Below are positions 12,958 to 26,839 of a stretch of DNA of 64,000 nucleotides, piece by piece. Position numbers and translations under genes: made by a program. The notes beneath the pieces are model-generated. The model was given only the letters and a program-made list of their open reading frames with translations, was not told where the DNA came from and searched no databases. Each line of letters starts with the position of its first letter. The first letter of the stretch is position 1. The DNA comes from Nemophila menziesii. Lineage: Eukaryota > Streptophyta > Magnoliopsida > Boraginales > Hydrophyllaceae. Location of the stretch: the NCBI GenBank assembly GCA_029959085.1, contig JARWIR010000002.1, positions 58,830,154-58,894,153 on the forward strand, read 5' to 3'.

Positions 12958-15900
12958 GAGCCTGACCCACCCGTAAAGGACAATGAATCCTTTATTTATG
13001 TTGTTAATTGTTATTCATAATATTGATGGGCCTGGAATGCTTCTATTGAACATGTCAATGTAACTATATGTAAGTATTAGTTGGTTAATGACCAAATAGG
13101 TAATTTATTACTTACAAGTTAAATTCACCCAAACTATGTTTGCATCTCCTTTTCCCATGATTAATAAATTTTATTGTATGAGGACGTTTTTGTTAATTTG
13201 TCATCTATTGGTGTATGAATACCTGTAAGTTTTGAATATAGTTACTTGTCCCTAACTATATAGAGTCAATGAAGATATTATGTGCGACCTATTTTAATCC
13301 TAATGATGAAAATAAAATTTGAGGCATTAATACTAAACGAGTTCTTCTTTTTAGTGTGTAATTGCAGGACATGACCTTGATTATGTTCTTAAAATTGAAA
13401 TTTCCAGCATGAATCGACATCGAGATATGACATAATCCCTTCATCTTTTCTTTTATTTCAGACAACAAGGAAGTAATATGATATATGTCGAAATCAATAT
13501 GTAAGACCAGCGATGTCCACTTGTATCATCCAAAAAACTTCCACAAAATCTGTGCAATTAACATTGACTAGATACCCCATAAACATCTTATGTCACTACA
13601 CACCCAACTTTTGTATGATTTTTTAACATTTTATAAACAAACCAGACCCAATACAGAGGATACCTTACACCATAAAAACTCAGTATTACACCATAAGAGA
13701 AGGGTGTGAAGCCCACCCCTTGTTTATATGAAAGTATCATCACAAGCAAAATGTTGTACTGTAAAATTACATCCACTAAGAATCCGAGCACATCTGAGGC
13801 CCAAAAAATCACACAACCTATATTCCTTCTCCCTTTGATACCCTTTACCACCCAAGAACTCCATAATAAACAAAGTTAAAAAACTAGAGTTATTTTCATA
13901 GTAACATAAATAAACAAAATATAAAACTGTAATTAAGTCAATCGCAACAATGATAATAAGATTTTTAGCAAAAATAAACTTTATGAAGACATACCCCAAC
14001 AAGATAATGCTGAAATTTAACTTAATAAAAAAGAAAGAAAGGAGGAAAGAAGAAGAGTTAAGAAACATTCCATTATGCATTAACTATAAAAACTTAAATG
14101 TACTTGACCTTAAAATCCATAATTAGAAGAAAACTCTAGTTGCTTTACCAAGTTCATGAATTATTACAATTCTAATTAACATATTAAAATTAAGAAAAAG
14201 TCTTCCATCCAATATTTGATAATCCTACACCAATTATATTCATACACATACCCATGTTTTAAACTTACAAAAGTTAATTTATTAATTTAATGACTTATGT
14301 TTTGTTATAATAATCAATGGCTACGATATAAATATTTGACCATCCATTATTGGATGGAAGTCTTTCTTACAAAGATATATTACAATATAAAATAAAATCT
14401 TCATTACAGTAGGAAATTGGTTATTTCAGTCATGATTTCTAGCTTCATTTAGAACTTGATTTTGTTTTGATTCTTTTAAACCTATAAACATCAAAGTTGT
14501 GGACGATTGTGAAGCTTGTAAGTTTGTCATTTTGCCATGTTTTGCTCTATTTTACATCATAGCATAATTACAAAATGAAATAGGATTTTCTAAGAATCAA
14601 TTAATGTTGGACACAATATATTAACAAGAAAAATATGACATTTTCCAATCACATTATCATTAACTTGAGAATTATCCTGAAAATACACCCCAATATTCAT
14701 TAAGATATCAATTACATATATTGGAACCAAAAGAAAAATCAACTACCTATATGTTCCTTGGACAACTGGTGAAACAATTTTTAACTAACACATGCTTATT
14801 TGCATTTTTTGAAAACATTGTGAACTCTAGAATAAAAAATGGGGTGTGTATGTTAAAAAGGAGTTTCTCCAGGTAGGAGGAAACTTAAAAAGAAAGATAC
14901 AAAAAAACGATTCCACCAGGAGCATGTGATATTTGTCTTTCCAAATATATTTATTCCTCTTTGTTTTGCTAAAACAGATAAAAAGCTAAGTTGCTAAATT
15001 GATGCAATTACTAATGCATCAAATGATTATATGGCTTTTAATCGAATTAATAGAGTCCATTTTTGCACAATCGGGTATATATTGCGACATTTAAGGACAC
15101 GAGACTACTAACTAATTAATATAAAAAATTACACAACCATTTATAAATTTATTATTTAAACATTCAAGATAAGTAATTTGTTTATTTATAATTGAATAGG
15201 GGCATGCATCCTGTAGCATAAATGAATTAAAAAATTTCAATGTAATAAGGATTACATACATTAGAAAATCCAAGCTAATCTGACAAAGGTTTTGTTTCAT
15301 TTTTGGTTTCACAACCTGTAAGAGTTTGTGTAATTAAGACATTTAATATTATATATATATATATGGAATAATTTGTATATGTTACAATTGAAATATTAAA
15401 TGACATGATCAACAACGCTATATATGTATACTTAGTCGCTTTCACTATACCATTTCAATTTCTACAACCCAAAAATCCAGATAAGAAAGAGACATAGGAG
15501 ACACAAGAAGTCTTTAGTACTTTCTATTTAGAATCATCTACTTGTGGACAAGTAAATATTTCACTTAGGTGTAACGATACTTTGAGAAGAAACAATACTG
15601 AGTATGTGAGCATTCATAGAATGCTCAAATCTGTTGAACAAAAGTATTCAAAAACAGAGTAAAGATCTTGCTTTATCTTCTGGGTTGAAGGAACTATTCG
15701 AAAGATTTGTAATATTACAGTTACCTTCAAGTTCCACTAGTAGTACATGGTAAATTCAAAGAAAATATTTTTAAGTGGTGCGGGCCCATCTGTAGTTAAA
15801 GATGATATAACTAACGGCAATGAAAAAATTCGTATATCTATAGTAAATGAAACGGGTATTGGAGAGGAATTTCAGAGATTCATATATATAAAATAAAGTA

Positions 15901-17020
15901 ACCCAAACACACAATTTAGGAATCCTTCTCTTTGAATTGACTCTATCCGGAATTTCCACCTGTCCAAGCAACACAGATAGTTCATATACCTTTGCCTAGC
16001 ATCAACTAAATAAAATCAATATTAAATTTATACATAAAACTATACATTAACCACCACCGCTCTAAATCAATAAACTCAACATTAACATAAATGAAAGTAA
16101 TAGAAACAAGTAACATTTATCAAGTAAATCTTACCATCAAAAATATGAAACCTCCTTGAAATGGCATGGTCAAAGATCTTATTTGATTTGTTTATATCTT
16201 CAGTAATATTTTTCTTGACATGTCACGACCTGTGTGAAAAACAAGGGATTAATCCCAATTTCGTGACTATTATCAATAAATAACACATAAATTTTAACAT
16301 TCACTTATTCATAGCTTATTTTCATATATGCACAATTATAACACATGTTTCAAGTTAAGATAGATATACAGATGTATAGAGAAAAAGGTGTTTTGGGAGG
16401 TAAATGTACTAACATTTGGCTACTGATGGGATGTCCAAAATTCTTTTGGATTGGAACTATTACTATTGAAATTTCAATAGAGTTTTATTTTCGGGTGCCC
16501 CTATGGCTCAGATTTATTTAGGCAAATCAACCACATACACTTTCTTCATTATTTTTCTGTCAAACAATTTCATTATCAAAAGTAACACATCCTGACTATC
16601 TCTTACGTTTGTTTTCACTTAGGCTTACGTGAAGATTCAATTTTTAGTTATTACAAATTAATAATCGAGAATTATAAAAGAAGAAAGGAATCGAAAGATT
16701 ACCTGATTTAAAAGCAGCTGATTGAAGGAAGGATTGAGTTTGGAGAAGATCGTTTATCTTTATGCTGTCCAATGAACCTTTACCCTTCTTTACTTTTTAC
16801 TTTCTACCAATTGACCAGAGAAATAAGGGAACCAAAGATAGATGAAGGTGTTTTATAGATAAAACGTTGATTGTAAAAAATAAATACACACCATTTTGCA
16901 TGGGCCGGCTGTATGCTAATATGACACTTAAAATAAAGTCACATATTTAATTTTTTATTAAAACTCAAACCCACGCCCTAAAAACTCCCCGCCCACCCTT
17001 TGACCCAATAGGATTCAGAA

Positions 17021-18640
17021 GTGAAGGACACCCAAGTACCTAAATTTATTATATTTGAACACTTAGGTCCCTTAGTTTTTATTTATCTTTTTCCAAGTCC
17101 CTTTTTTAACTTAGATGGTTATATGTAATGGTCAAAACTTTGACTTTTTAAAATTCCTACATTTCAAATTATAAACTATTTTAATTGTATTATTTAATTA
17201 AGAGAATTAAGAAATATAATTTATTTTTTAAGATGTATTTTTGAAAATGTTTTTTTTATCAAAAAAAACATAATAAATTTTAATATAATTATTTTTTAAA
17301 TTTTTTTATTTTATTTGTAAGATGGATGTCTTCACATAATTATTTTATAAAATAAAATATGATGAATTTTTTAGATAATATTTGGTATAAATAATACTTT
17401 TTAGTTTAAAATTTATTTTTACTATTTAACTTTTAAGCATTCAACACAAATGTATTATATATTTTTAAGAATCAAAATTACGTGTACATATTAAGAAAAA
17501 AGTTGGACAATTATCCAAGTAAAATTTTCTTTGATCTTTACCTCATTCTACAAAGATAAACATATCAAAAATTCACACATGCATTAAAGTATCACAATAT
17601 TGATAAATTTGCTCATATCATGCCAAAATTCTATTCTTTTGCCTAAATTTTTATTCAGAAAACTAACAAAAATATATTCATTATTTTTTTAATTAGATAA
17701 AAAGTATTCCCGACTATATTATTAACCATGCTCACAAGATATCACAAAAATAACAATCACACTAAAATTTAAATATCTACATGTTGAGAAGAGACCGCCT
17801 CATCTACTATGATCTAACAAGACATATATTAGAAATGTGGAGGAGGCAACATCTTCTCGACGTGGTGGATAATAAATCTATAATATGAATGTTATGTTTG
17901 TCATGTCGTTTGAAATTGGTAATCATATGATTGATAATATTGTTTGTCTAATTTAAAAATTGAATATCTTTTTAAAACTTTTGGAAGAAAAAATTAAGCA
18001 AAACAATAAGGTTTTGGTATAAATAAGAGCAAATTTGAACAATCTTGTGATGTTTAATGCATGTGTGAGATTGTCTATATAATTATCTGTGTAGAATGAG
18101 GTAAAATTATAGAAAATACTGGTTGAATAATATATCCAACTTCTTTCTCAATATGTAAACGCAATTCTGATCTTAGAAATATATAATACGTCTGTGTTGA
18201 ATGCTTAAAAGTTAAATAAAAAAATTATTTGTATATTACAAAATATTATTTACACCAAATATTATTTAAATTATTTAATCTTTTTCTATTTTACGATTTT
18301 ATGAATAAAATATACATTCACCTTTCAAATAAAAAAAATAGATTTTAATTTATTTTTTTTTGGTAAAAAAATTTAACACATTTTGTGTCTAAAAATATAA
18401 ATTATATTTCTTAATTCTATCAATCAAAGAATACAACTAAAAAAATAGGTTAAAAATTAAAAGTTTATATCTATACAAGTAGTTAATAAAGGGTACAAAA
18501 GGAATTTTAAGAAAATTAAAATTTTATCCATTTAATATAATCATCCATGTTAAAAAAGGGACTTGACAATAAATAAAAAATAAATGAGGGAGCTAAGTGT
18601 CCCAATATCAAAAACATAGGGACCTAGATGTCCTTTTCCC
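17021..18640. mobile_element. Foldback element, U3 copy
   Basis: The target duplication is GGATTCAGAA on the left (one mismatch) and GGATTCAAAA on the right. Length 1,620 bp. Centre near 17815. Confidence 0.8.
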
Positions 18641-18909
18641 GGATTCAAAAATGTCTTGTTTTCTTTTGTTTAGGCCGGACCATGGGTTTGGTCCAGCCCA
18701 AATATATCATATGTATTATAAATGTATAGAACATAGTACTCTTACTCCTTCGATATGGTGTTTAATAGCTTGGTTACAGGGTAAGATTTGCACGGCTAAG
18801 CTTATTATTGATCAAAATCGCCTTTACATGTATATTTTTTACTCAAAACATTAAAATTTGTCAGTACATTGTTTCTTAAGTGCTTGGATCAATTGTATTT
18901 GTAAATCTG

Positions 18910-19461
18910 ATGGATTCTTACATGTTTTACTCTTTTATTTTGTTTATTTTCATTTGTTTAAATTGCATAGGTTCCTTAATTCCTTTATAAGTTGTGTGGG
19001 TTTGTTTATTCTTGAGAAATTAAAAAGGATAAATTGTTACGTTTTGGGTAATAATGTGGTTACCCGTGAGTAAAATTATGAGATTAAGGGTATATGAGTT
19101 TATCACAACTCTCACAATCCCACTCTCTGTTTCATAACCGATGGGACTTGGTATTGTAATTGGGTTTTTATTGCAATACCATATCATCGTGTATGGAAGT
19201 TGGTGTTTCTAAAAAAAATTATCACCATTTGGTTGCATTCTGAGGCAATTTCAGTTTATGCTGTTATTTTAATTAATGGTATTTTCAATCTATTAATCTT
19301 AAACAAGTGACCAATTTTCTTAATATAGTTTTTAAATTCTTTTTGTAAGTTTTTTAATTTAATAATCTCTCTTCTTTAATGATGAATTTCTAGGTTATGA
19401 TAGCTCTTGCGGAAATATTATGCGATCAACTGAAATACCAAAAACAAAGAGTATAAGTTAG
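18910..19461 (+). CDS. Candidate two-exon small secreted peptide, U3 copy
   Basis: Join of 18910-18970 and 19394-19461. Exon 1 reads MDSYMFYSFILFIFICLNC; exon 2 reads GYDSSCGNIMRSTEIPKTK. Splice sites are intact, but the upstream leader is shortened by the 107 bp deletion, so expression may differ. Confidence 0.35.
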
Positions 19462-19494
19462 CAGTGATTTAATACAAGGTCCATAGATGATCCT

Positions 19495-19574
19495 TTCACA
19501 TTTGTTGATCTCACATTTCTTGACATTTTTTGATCTCACATTTCTTGACATTTTTTGATCTCACATTTCTTGAT
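19495..19574 (+). repeat. 25 bp VNTR, U3 (4 copies)
   Basis: Repeat starts at 19507, 19532 and 19557 fix the period at 25 bp. Confidence 0.85.
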
Positions 19575-21999
19575 GAGCCTGAGCCACCCGTAAAGGACAA
19601 TGAATCCTTTATTTATGTTGTTAATTGTTATTCATAATATTGAAGCGCCTGGAATGCTTCTATTGAACATGTCAATGTAACTATATGTAAGTATTAGTTG
19701 GTTAATGACCAAATAGGTAATTTATTACTTACAAGTTAAATTCACCCAAACTATGTTTGCATATCCTTTTCCCATGATTAATAAAGTTTATTGTATGAGG
19801 ATGTTTTTGTTAAGTTGTCATCTATTGGTGTATGAATACTTGTAAGGTTTAAATATAGTTACTTGTCCCTAACTATATAGAATCAATGAAGATATTAAAT
19901 GTGCGACCTATTTTAATCCTAATGATGAAAATAAAATCTGAGGCATTACTACTAAATGAGTTCTTTTTTTAGTGTGTAATTGCAAGACGGGACCTTGATT
20001 AATGTTCTTAAAATTGAAATTTCCAGCATGAATCGACATCGAGATATGACATAATCCCTTCATCTTTTCTTTTATTTCGGACAACAAGGAAGTAATATGA
20101 TATATGTCGAAATCGATATGTGAGATCAGCGATGTCCACTTGTATCATCCAAAAAACTTCCACAAAATCCGTGCAATTAACATTGACTAGATACCCCATA
20201 AACATCTTATGTCACTACACACCCAACCTTTGTATGATTTTTTAATATTTTATAAACAAACCAGACCCACTACAGAGGATACCGTACACCATAAAAACTC
20301 AGTATTACACTATAGAGATGGGTGTGAAGCCTACCCCTTGTCTATACGAAAGTATCATCACAAGCAAAATGTTGTACCATAAAATTACATCCACTAAGAA
20401 TCCGAGCACATCTGAGGCCCAAAAAATCGCACAACCTGTATTCCTTCTCCCTATGATACCCTTTACCACCCAAGAACTCCATAATAAACAAAGTAAAAAA
20501 ACTACAGTTATTTTCATAGTAACATAAAAAACAAAATAAAAACTGTAATTAAGTCAATTGCAACAATGATAATAAGATTTTTAGCAAAAATAAACTTTAT
20601 GAAGACATACCCCAACAAGATAATGCTGAAATTTAACTTAATAAAAAAGAAAGAAAGGAGGAAAGAAGAAGAGTTAAGAAACATTCCATTATCCATTAAC
20701 TATAGAAACTCAAATGTACTTGACCTTAAAATCCACAATTAGAAGAAAACTCTAGTTGCTTTACCAAGTTCATGAATTATTACAATTCTAATTAACATAT
20801 TAAAATTAAGAAAAATTCTTCCATTCAATATTTGATGATCCTACACCAATTATATCCATACACATACCCCATGTTTTAGACTTACAAAAGTTAATTTATT
20901 AATTTAATGACATGTGTTTTGTTATAAAAATCAGTGGCTACGATATAAATATTTGACCATCGATTATTGGATGGAAGTCTTTCTTACAAAGATATATTAA
21001 AATATAAAATAAAATCTTCATTACAGTAGGAAATTGGTTATTTCAGCCATGATTTTTAGCTTCATTTAGAACTTGATTTTGTTTTGATTCTTTTAAACCT
21101 ATAAACATCAAAGTTGTGGACGATTGTGCAGATTGTAAGTTTATCATTTTGCCAGGTTTTTCTCTATTTTGCATCATAGCATAATTACAAAACGAAGAGG
21201 AATTTCTAAGAATCAATTAATTTTTAACACAATATATTAACAAGAAAAATATGACATTTTCCAATCACATTATCATTAACTTGAGAATTATCCTGAAAAT
21301 ACACCCTTATATTCCTCAAGACATAAATTACATATATTGGAACAGAAAGAAAAATCAACTACATATCTGCCCCTCGGACAACTGGTGAAACCATTTTTAA
21401 CTAACACAGGTTTATTTGCATCATTTGGAGACATTGTGAACTCTGGAATAAAAATGGGGTGTGTATGCTAAAAAGGAGTTTCTCCAGGTTGGAGGAAACT
21501 TAAAAAGAAAGATACAAGAAAACGATTCCACCACGAGCATGTGATATTTGTCTTTCCAATTATATTTATTCCTCCTTCTTTTGCTAAAACAGATAAAAAG
21601 CTAAGTTGCTAAATTGATGCAATTACTAGTGTATCAAATGATTATATGGCTTTTAATCGAATGAATAGCGTCCATTTTTTCACAAATGGGTATATATTGT
21701 GACATTTAAGGACACGAGACTACTAACTAATTAATATGAAAAATTACACAACCTTTTATAAATTTATTTATAAACATTCAAGACATGTAATTTGTTTATT
21801 TATAATTGAATAGGGGCATGCATCTTGTAGAATAAGTGAATTAAAAGTTTTCAATGTAATAAGGATTACATACATTAGAAAATCCAAGCTAATCTGACAA
21901 AGGTTTTGTTTCATTTTTGGTTTCACTTTGTAATTCAGACATTAAATATATATATCAATGGAATAATTTGTATATGTTACAATTGAAATATGAAATGAC

Positions 22000-22257
22000 A
22001 TGATCAACAACACTATATATGTATACTTAGTCTCTTTCACTATACTATTTCAATTTCTACAACCCAAAAATCCAGATAAGAAAGAGACACAGGAGACACA
22101 AGAAGTCTTTAGTACTTTCCATTTAGAATCATCTACTTGTGGACAAGTTAATATTTCACTCAGGTGTAACGGTACTTTGAGAAGAAACAATACTGAGTAT
22201 GTGAGCATTCATACAGTGCTCAAATATGTTGAACAAAACTATTCAAAATCAGAGTAA
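22000..22257 (+). pseudogene. 85-codon ORF or exon pair, plus strand, U4
   Basis: Starts MINNTIYVYLVSF. The core (PDKKETQETQEVFSTFHLES) is open in most units but lacks an ATG outside U3/U4, and stops occur in U3 and U5. The same DNA can be read as two exons: CGQ followed by a donor (GTAAGT in U1), a roughly 70 bp intron, the acceptor TTCATACAG, then an in-phase exon reading NQSKDLDLSSGLKELCERF. U1 has the best donor but a mutated acceptor. No family is recognised. Confidence 0.3.
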
Positions 22258-23581
22258 AGATCTTGATTTATCTTCTGGGTTGAAGGAACTATGCGAAAGA
22301 TTTGTAAGATTACAGTTACCTTCAAGTTCCACTAGTCGTTTGCGGGCCCATCTGTAGTTAAAGATGATATAACTAACGACAATGAAAAAATCGTATATCT
22401 ATAGTAAATGAAACAGGTATTGAAGAGGAATTTTTGAGATTTATTTACATTAAATAAAGTAACCCAAACACACAATTTAGGAATCCTTCTCTTTGAATTG
22501 ACTCTATCCAGAATTTCCACCTGTCCAAACAACACAGATAGTTCATATACATTTGCCTAGCATCAACTAAATAAAATCAATATTAAATTGATACATAAAA
22601 CCATACATTAACCACCAAAGCTCTAAATCAATTAACTCAACAGTAACATAAATGAAAGTAATAGTAACAAGTAACATTTATCAAGTAAATCTTACCATAA
22701 AAAATATGAAACCTCCCTGAAATGGCATTGTCAACAATCTTATTCGATTTGTTTATATCTTCTGTAATATTTTTCTTGACATGGCCCGACCTGTATGAAA
22801 AACAAGGGATTAATCCCAATTTCATGACGATTATCAATAAATAACACATAAATTTTTCAATTCACTTATTCATGGCTTATTTTCATATCTGCACAATTAT
22901 AACACATGTTTCAAGTTAAGATGGATATATAAATGTATAGAGAAAAAGGTGTTTTGGGAGGTAAATGTACCAACATTTGGCTCCTGATGGGATGGCCAAA
23001 CTTATTTTGGATAGGAACTATTACTATTGACATTTCAATAGAGTTTTATTTTTGGGTGCCCCTATGGCTCAGATTTATTTAGGCAAATCCACCACAGACA
23101 CTTTCTTCATTATTTTTCTGTCAAACAATTTCATTATCAAAAGTAACACATTCTCACTATCTTTTACGTTTGTATTCACTTAGGGTTGCGTGAAGATTCA
23201 ATTTTTAGTTATTACAAATTAATAATCGAGAATTATAAAAGAAGAAAGGAATCGAAAGATTACCTGATTTAAAAGCCACTGATTGAAGGAAGCATCGATT
23301 TTGGAGAAGATCGTTTATCTTTATGATGTCCAATGAACCTTTACCCTTCTTTACTTTTTACTTTCTACCAATTGATAGAGGAATAAGGGAACCAAAGATA
23401 GATAATGGTGTTTTATAGATAAAATGTTGATTGTAAAAAAATAAATACACACCATTTTACATGGGCAGGCAGTATGCTAATATGACACTTAAAATATAGT
23501 CACGTATTTAATTTTTTATTAAAACTCAAACCCGCGCCCTAAAAACTCCCCGCCCACCCTTTGACCCAATAGGATTCAAAA

Positions 23582-25198
23582 GTGAAGGACACCCAAGTCC
23601 CTAAACTTTTTATATTTGAACACTTAGGTCCCTTAGTTCTTATTTATCTTTTTCCAAGTCCCTTTTTTAACTTATATGGTTATATTTAATGGTCAAATCT
23701 TTGACTTTTTAAAATTCCTACATTTCTAATTATAAAATATTTTAATTGTATTATTTAATTAAGAGAATTAAGAAATATAATTTATTTTTTGTGACGTATT
23801 TTTGAAAATGTTTTTTTATCAAAAATAATATAATAAATTTTAATATAATTTTTTTAAATTTTTTATTTTACTTTATTTGTAAGGTGAATGTCTTCACATA
23901 ATTATTTTATAAAATAAAATATGATGAATTTTTTAGATAATATTTGGTATAAATAATACTTTTTAGTTTAAAAATATTTTTTTCTATTGAAATTTTAAGC
24001 ATTCAACACAAATGTATTATATATTTTTAAGAATCAAAATTACGTTTACATATTAAGAAAAAAGTTGGATAATTATCCAAGTAAAATTTTCTTTGATCTG
24101 TACCTCATTCTACAAAGATAAACATATCAAAAATTCACACATGCATTAAAGTATCACAATATTGTTAAAATTTGCTCATATCATGCCAAAATTCTATTCT
24201 TTTGCCTAAATTTTTATTCAAAAAACAAACAAAAATATATTCATTATTTTTTTAATTAGATAAAAAGTATTCCCGACTATATGATTACTATACTAACAAG
24301 ATATCACAGAAATAACAATCACACTAAAATTTAAATATCTACATGTTGAGAAGAGTCTGCCTCATCTACTATGATCTAACAAGACATATATAAGCAATGT
24401 GGAGGAGGCAACATCTTCTCGACATGGTGGATAATAAATTTATAATATGAATGTTATTTTTGTCATGTCTTTTGAAATTGGTAATCATATGATTGATAAT
24501 ATTTTTTGTCTAATTTAAAAACTGAATATCTTTTTAAAACTTTTGGAAGAAAAAATTAAGCAAAACAATAAGGTTTTCGTATAAATAAGAGCAAATTTTA
24601 ACAATATTGTGATATTTAATGTATGTGTGAGATTGTTTATATAATTATATTTGTAGAATGAGGTAAAATTATAGGTAATACTGGTTGAATAATATATCCA
24701 ACTTCTTTCTCAATATGTAAACGCAATTTTGATCTTAAAAATATATAATACGTATGCGTTGAATGCTTAAAAGTTAAATAAAAAAATTATTTGTATATTA
24801 CAAAATATTATTTACACCAAATATTATTTAAATTATTTAATCTTTTTCTATTTTACGATTTTATGAATAAAATTTACATTCACCTTTCAAATAAAAAAAA
24901 TAGATTTTAAAATTTTTTTTTTTGGTAAAATATTACATATTTTGTGTTTAAAAATATAAATTTATTTCTTAATTCTATCAATAAAATAATACAACTAAAA
25001 AAATAGGTTAAAAATTAAAAGTTTATATCTATACAAGTAGTTAATAAAGGGTACGAAGGGAATTTTAAGAAAATTAAAATTTTATCCATTAAATATAATT
25101 ATCCATGTTAAAAAAGGGACATGACAATAAATAAAAAAGAAATGAGGGAGCTAAGTGTCCCAATATCAAAAACATAGGGACCTAGATGTACTTTTCCC
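23582..25198. mobile_element. Foldback element, U4 copy
   Basis: Perfect GGATTCAAAA on both sides (23572-23581 and 25199-25208). Length 1,617 bp. The right-end motif reads ATGTACTTTTCCC instead of ATGTCCTTTTCCC. Confidence 0.82.
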
Positions 25199-25539
25199 GG
25201 ATTCAAAAATGTCTTGTTTTCTTTTGTTTAGGCCGGACCATGGGTTTGGTCCAGCCCAAATATATCATATGTATTATAAATGTATAGTACATAGTACTCT
25301 TACTCCTTCGATATCTGAAAGGTCTTTTGACCCAGCGACTTACTTTCCTTTTATGTTTTGTCTGGCCTCTCCACACCTCAAATCTCACACTCTCTGTCTA
25401 TCTCTCTTGGGTAAGATTGGCACGGCTAAGCTTATTATTGATCAAAATCGCCTTTACATGTATATTTTTTACTCAAAACCTTAATATTTGTCAGTACATT
25501 GTTTCTTAAGTGCTTGGATCAATTGTATTTGTAAATCTG

Positions 25540-26094
25540 ATGGGTTCTTACGTGTTTTACTCTTTGATTTTGTTTATTTTCATTTGTTTAAATTGCATAG
25601 GTTTGTTAATTCCTTTATAAGTTGTGTGGGTTTGTTTATCCTTGAGAAATTAAAAAGGATAAATTGTTACGTTTTGGGTAATAATGTGGTTAAAACACGT
25701 GAGTAAAATTATGAGATTAAGAGTATATGAGTTTATCACAACTCTCACAATCCAACTCTCTGTTTCATAACCGATGGGACTTGGTATTGTAATTGGGTTT
25801 TTATTGCAATACCATATCCTCGTGTATGGAAGTTGGTGTTTCTAAAAAAAATTATCACCATTTGGTTGCATTCTGAGGCAATTTCAGTTTATGCTGTTAT
25901 TTTTATTACTGGTATTTTCAATCTATTAATATTAAACAAGTGACCAATTTTCTTAATATAGTTTTTAAATTCTTTTTGTCAGTTTTTTAATTTAATAATC
26001 TCTCTTCTTTAATGATGAATTTCTAGGTTATGATAGCTCTTGCGGAACTATTATGCGATCAACTGAAAAACCAAAAACAAAGAGTATAAGTTAG
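25540..26094 (+). CDS. Candidate two-exon small secreted peptide, U4 copy
   Basis: Join of 25540-25600 and 26027-26094. Exon 1 is as in U5. Exon 2 reads GYDSSCGTIMRSTEKPKTK, ending in Ser-Ile-Ser and TAG. Confidence 0.37.
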
Positions 26095-26127
26095 CAGTCA
26101 TTTAATACAAGGTCCATAGATGATCCT

Positions 26128-26207
26128 CTCACATTTGTTGATCTCACATTTCTTGACATTTTTTGATCTCACATTTCTTGACATTTTTTGATCTCACATT
26201 TCTTGAT
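26128..26207 (+). repeat. 25 bp VNTR, U4 (4 copies)
   Basis: Same copy number as U3, with identical internal repeats. Confidence 0.85.
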
Positions 26208-26640
26208 GAGCCTGACCCACCCGTGAAGGACAATAAATCCTTTATTTATGTTGTTAATTGTTATTCATAATATATATGGGCCTGGAATGCTTCTATTGAA
26301 CATGTCAATGTAACTATATGTAAGTATTAGTTGGTTAATGAACAAATAGGTAATTTATTACTTACAAGTTAAATTCACCCAAACTATGTTTGCATATCCT
26401 TTTCCCAAGATTAATAAAGTTTATTGTATGAGGACGTTTTTGTTAAGTTGTCATCTATTGGTGTATGAATACTTGTAAGGTTTAAATATAGTTACTTGTC
26501 CCTAACTATATAGAGTCAATGAAGATATTAAATGTGCGACCTATTTTAATCCTAATGATGAAAATAAAATCTGAGGCATTAATACTAAATGAGTTCTTCT
26601 TTTTAGTGTGTAATTGCAAGTCAGGACCTTGATTATGTTC

Positions 26641-26838
26641 TTAAAATTGAAATTTCCAGCATGAATCGACATCGAGATAGGACATAATCCCTTCATCTTT
26701 TCTTAGATTTCGGACAACAAGGAAGTAATATGATATATTTCGAAATCGATATGTAAGATCAGCGATGTCCACTTGTATCATCCAAAAAATTTCCACAAAA
26801 TCCGTGCAATTAACATTGACTAGATACCCCATAAACAT
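26641..26838 (-). CDS. 65-codon ORF following the hydrophobic ORF, U5 (doubtful)
   Basis: Starts one base after the TAA of the 163-codon frame (TAAGATG) and reads MFMGYLVNVNCTDFVEVFW-like sequence with a charged C-terminal third (RNLRKDEG). It is open in U3 to U9 (copies at 20008-20205, 33373-33570, 40097-40294, 46809-47006 and 57830-58027) and interrupted in the two copies before 6563 and 13588. With the preceding frame it would be about 230 codons but for one frameshift. Function unknown. Confidence 0.25.
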   Translation of the reverse strand: MFMGYLVNVNCTDFVEIFWMIQVDIADLTYRFRNISYYFLVVRNLRKDEGIMSYLDVDSCWKFQF

Positions 26839-26839
26839 C

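Larger units (their letters stand above)
6723..13747. repeat. Macrosatellite unit U2 (longest unit, 7,025 bp)
   Basis: Second unit. It is about 300 bp longer than its neighbours because of a 332 bp tandem duplication inside the foldback element. It has the fewest 25 bp VNTR copies. The sequence just left of the foldback (about 9870-9960) differs from all other units, with a short private insertion and loss of the usual CCCGCGCCC stretch. Confidence 0.95.
13748..20365. repeat. Macrosatellite unit U3
   Basis: Third unit and one of the more divergent copies by eye. It lacks about 107 bp of the plus-side leader near 18757; the deletion lies between two GGT triplets. Confidence 0.95.
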
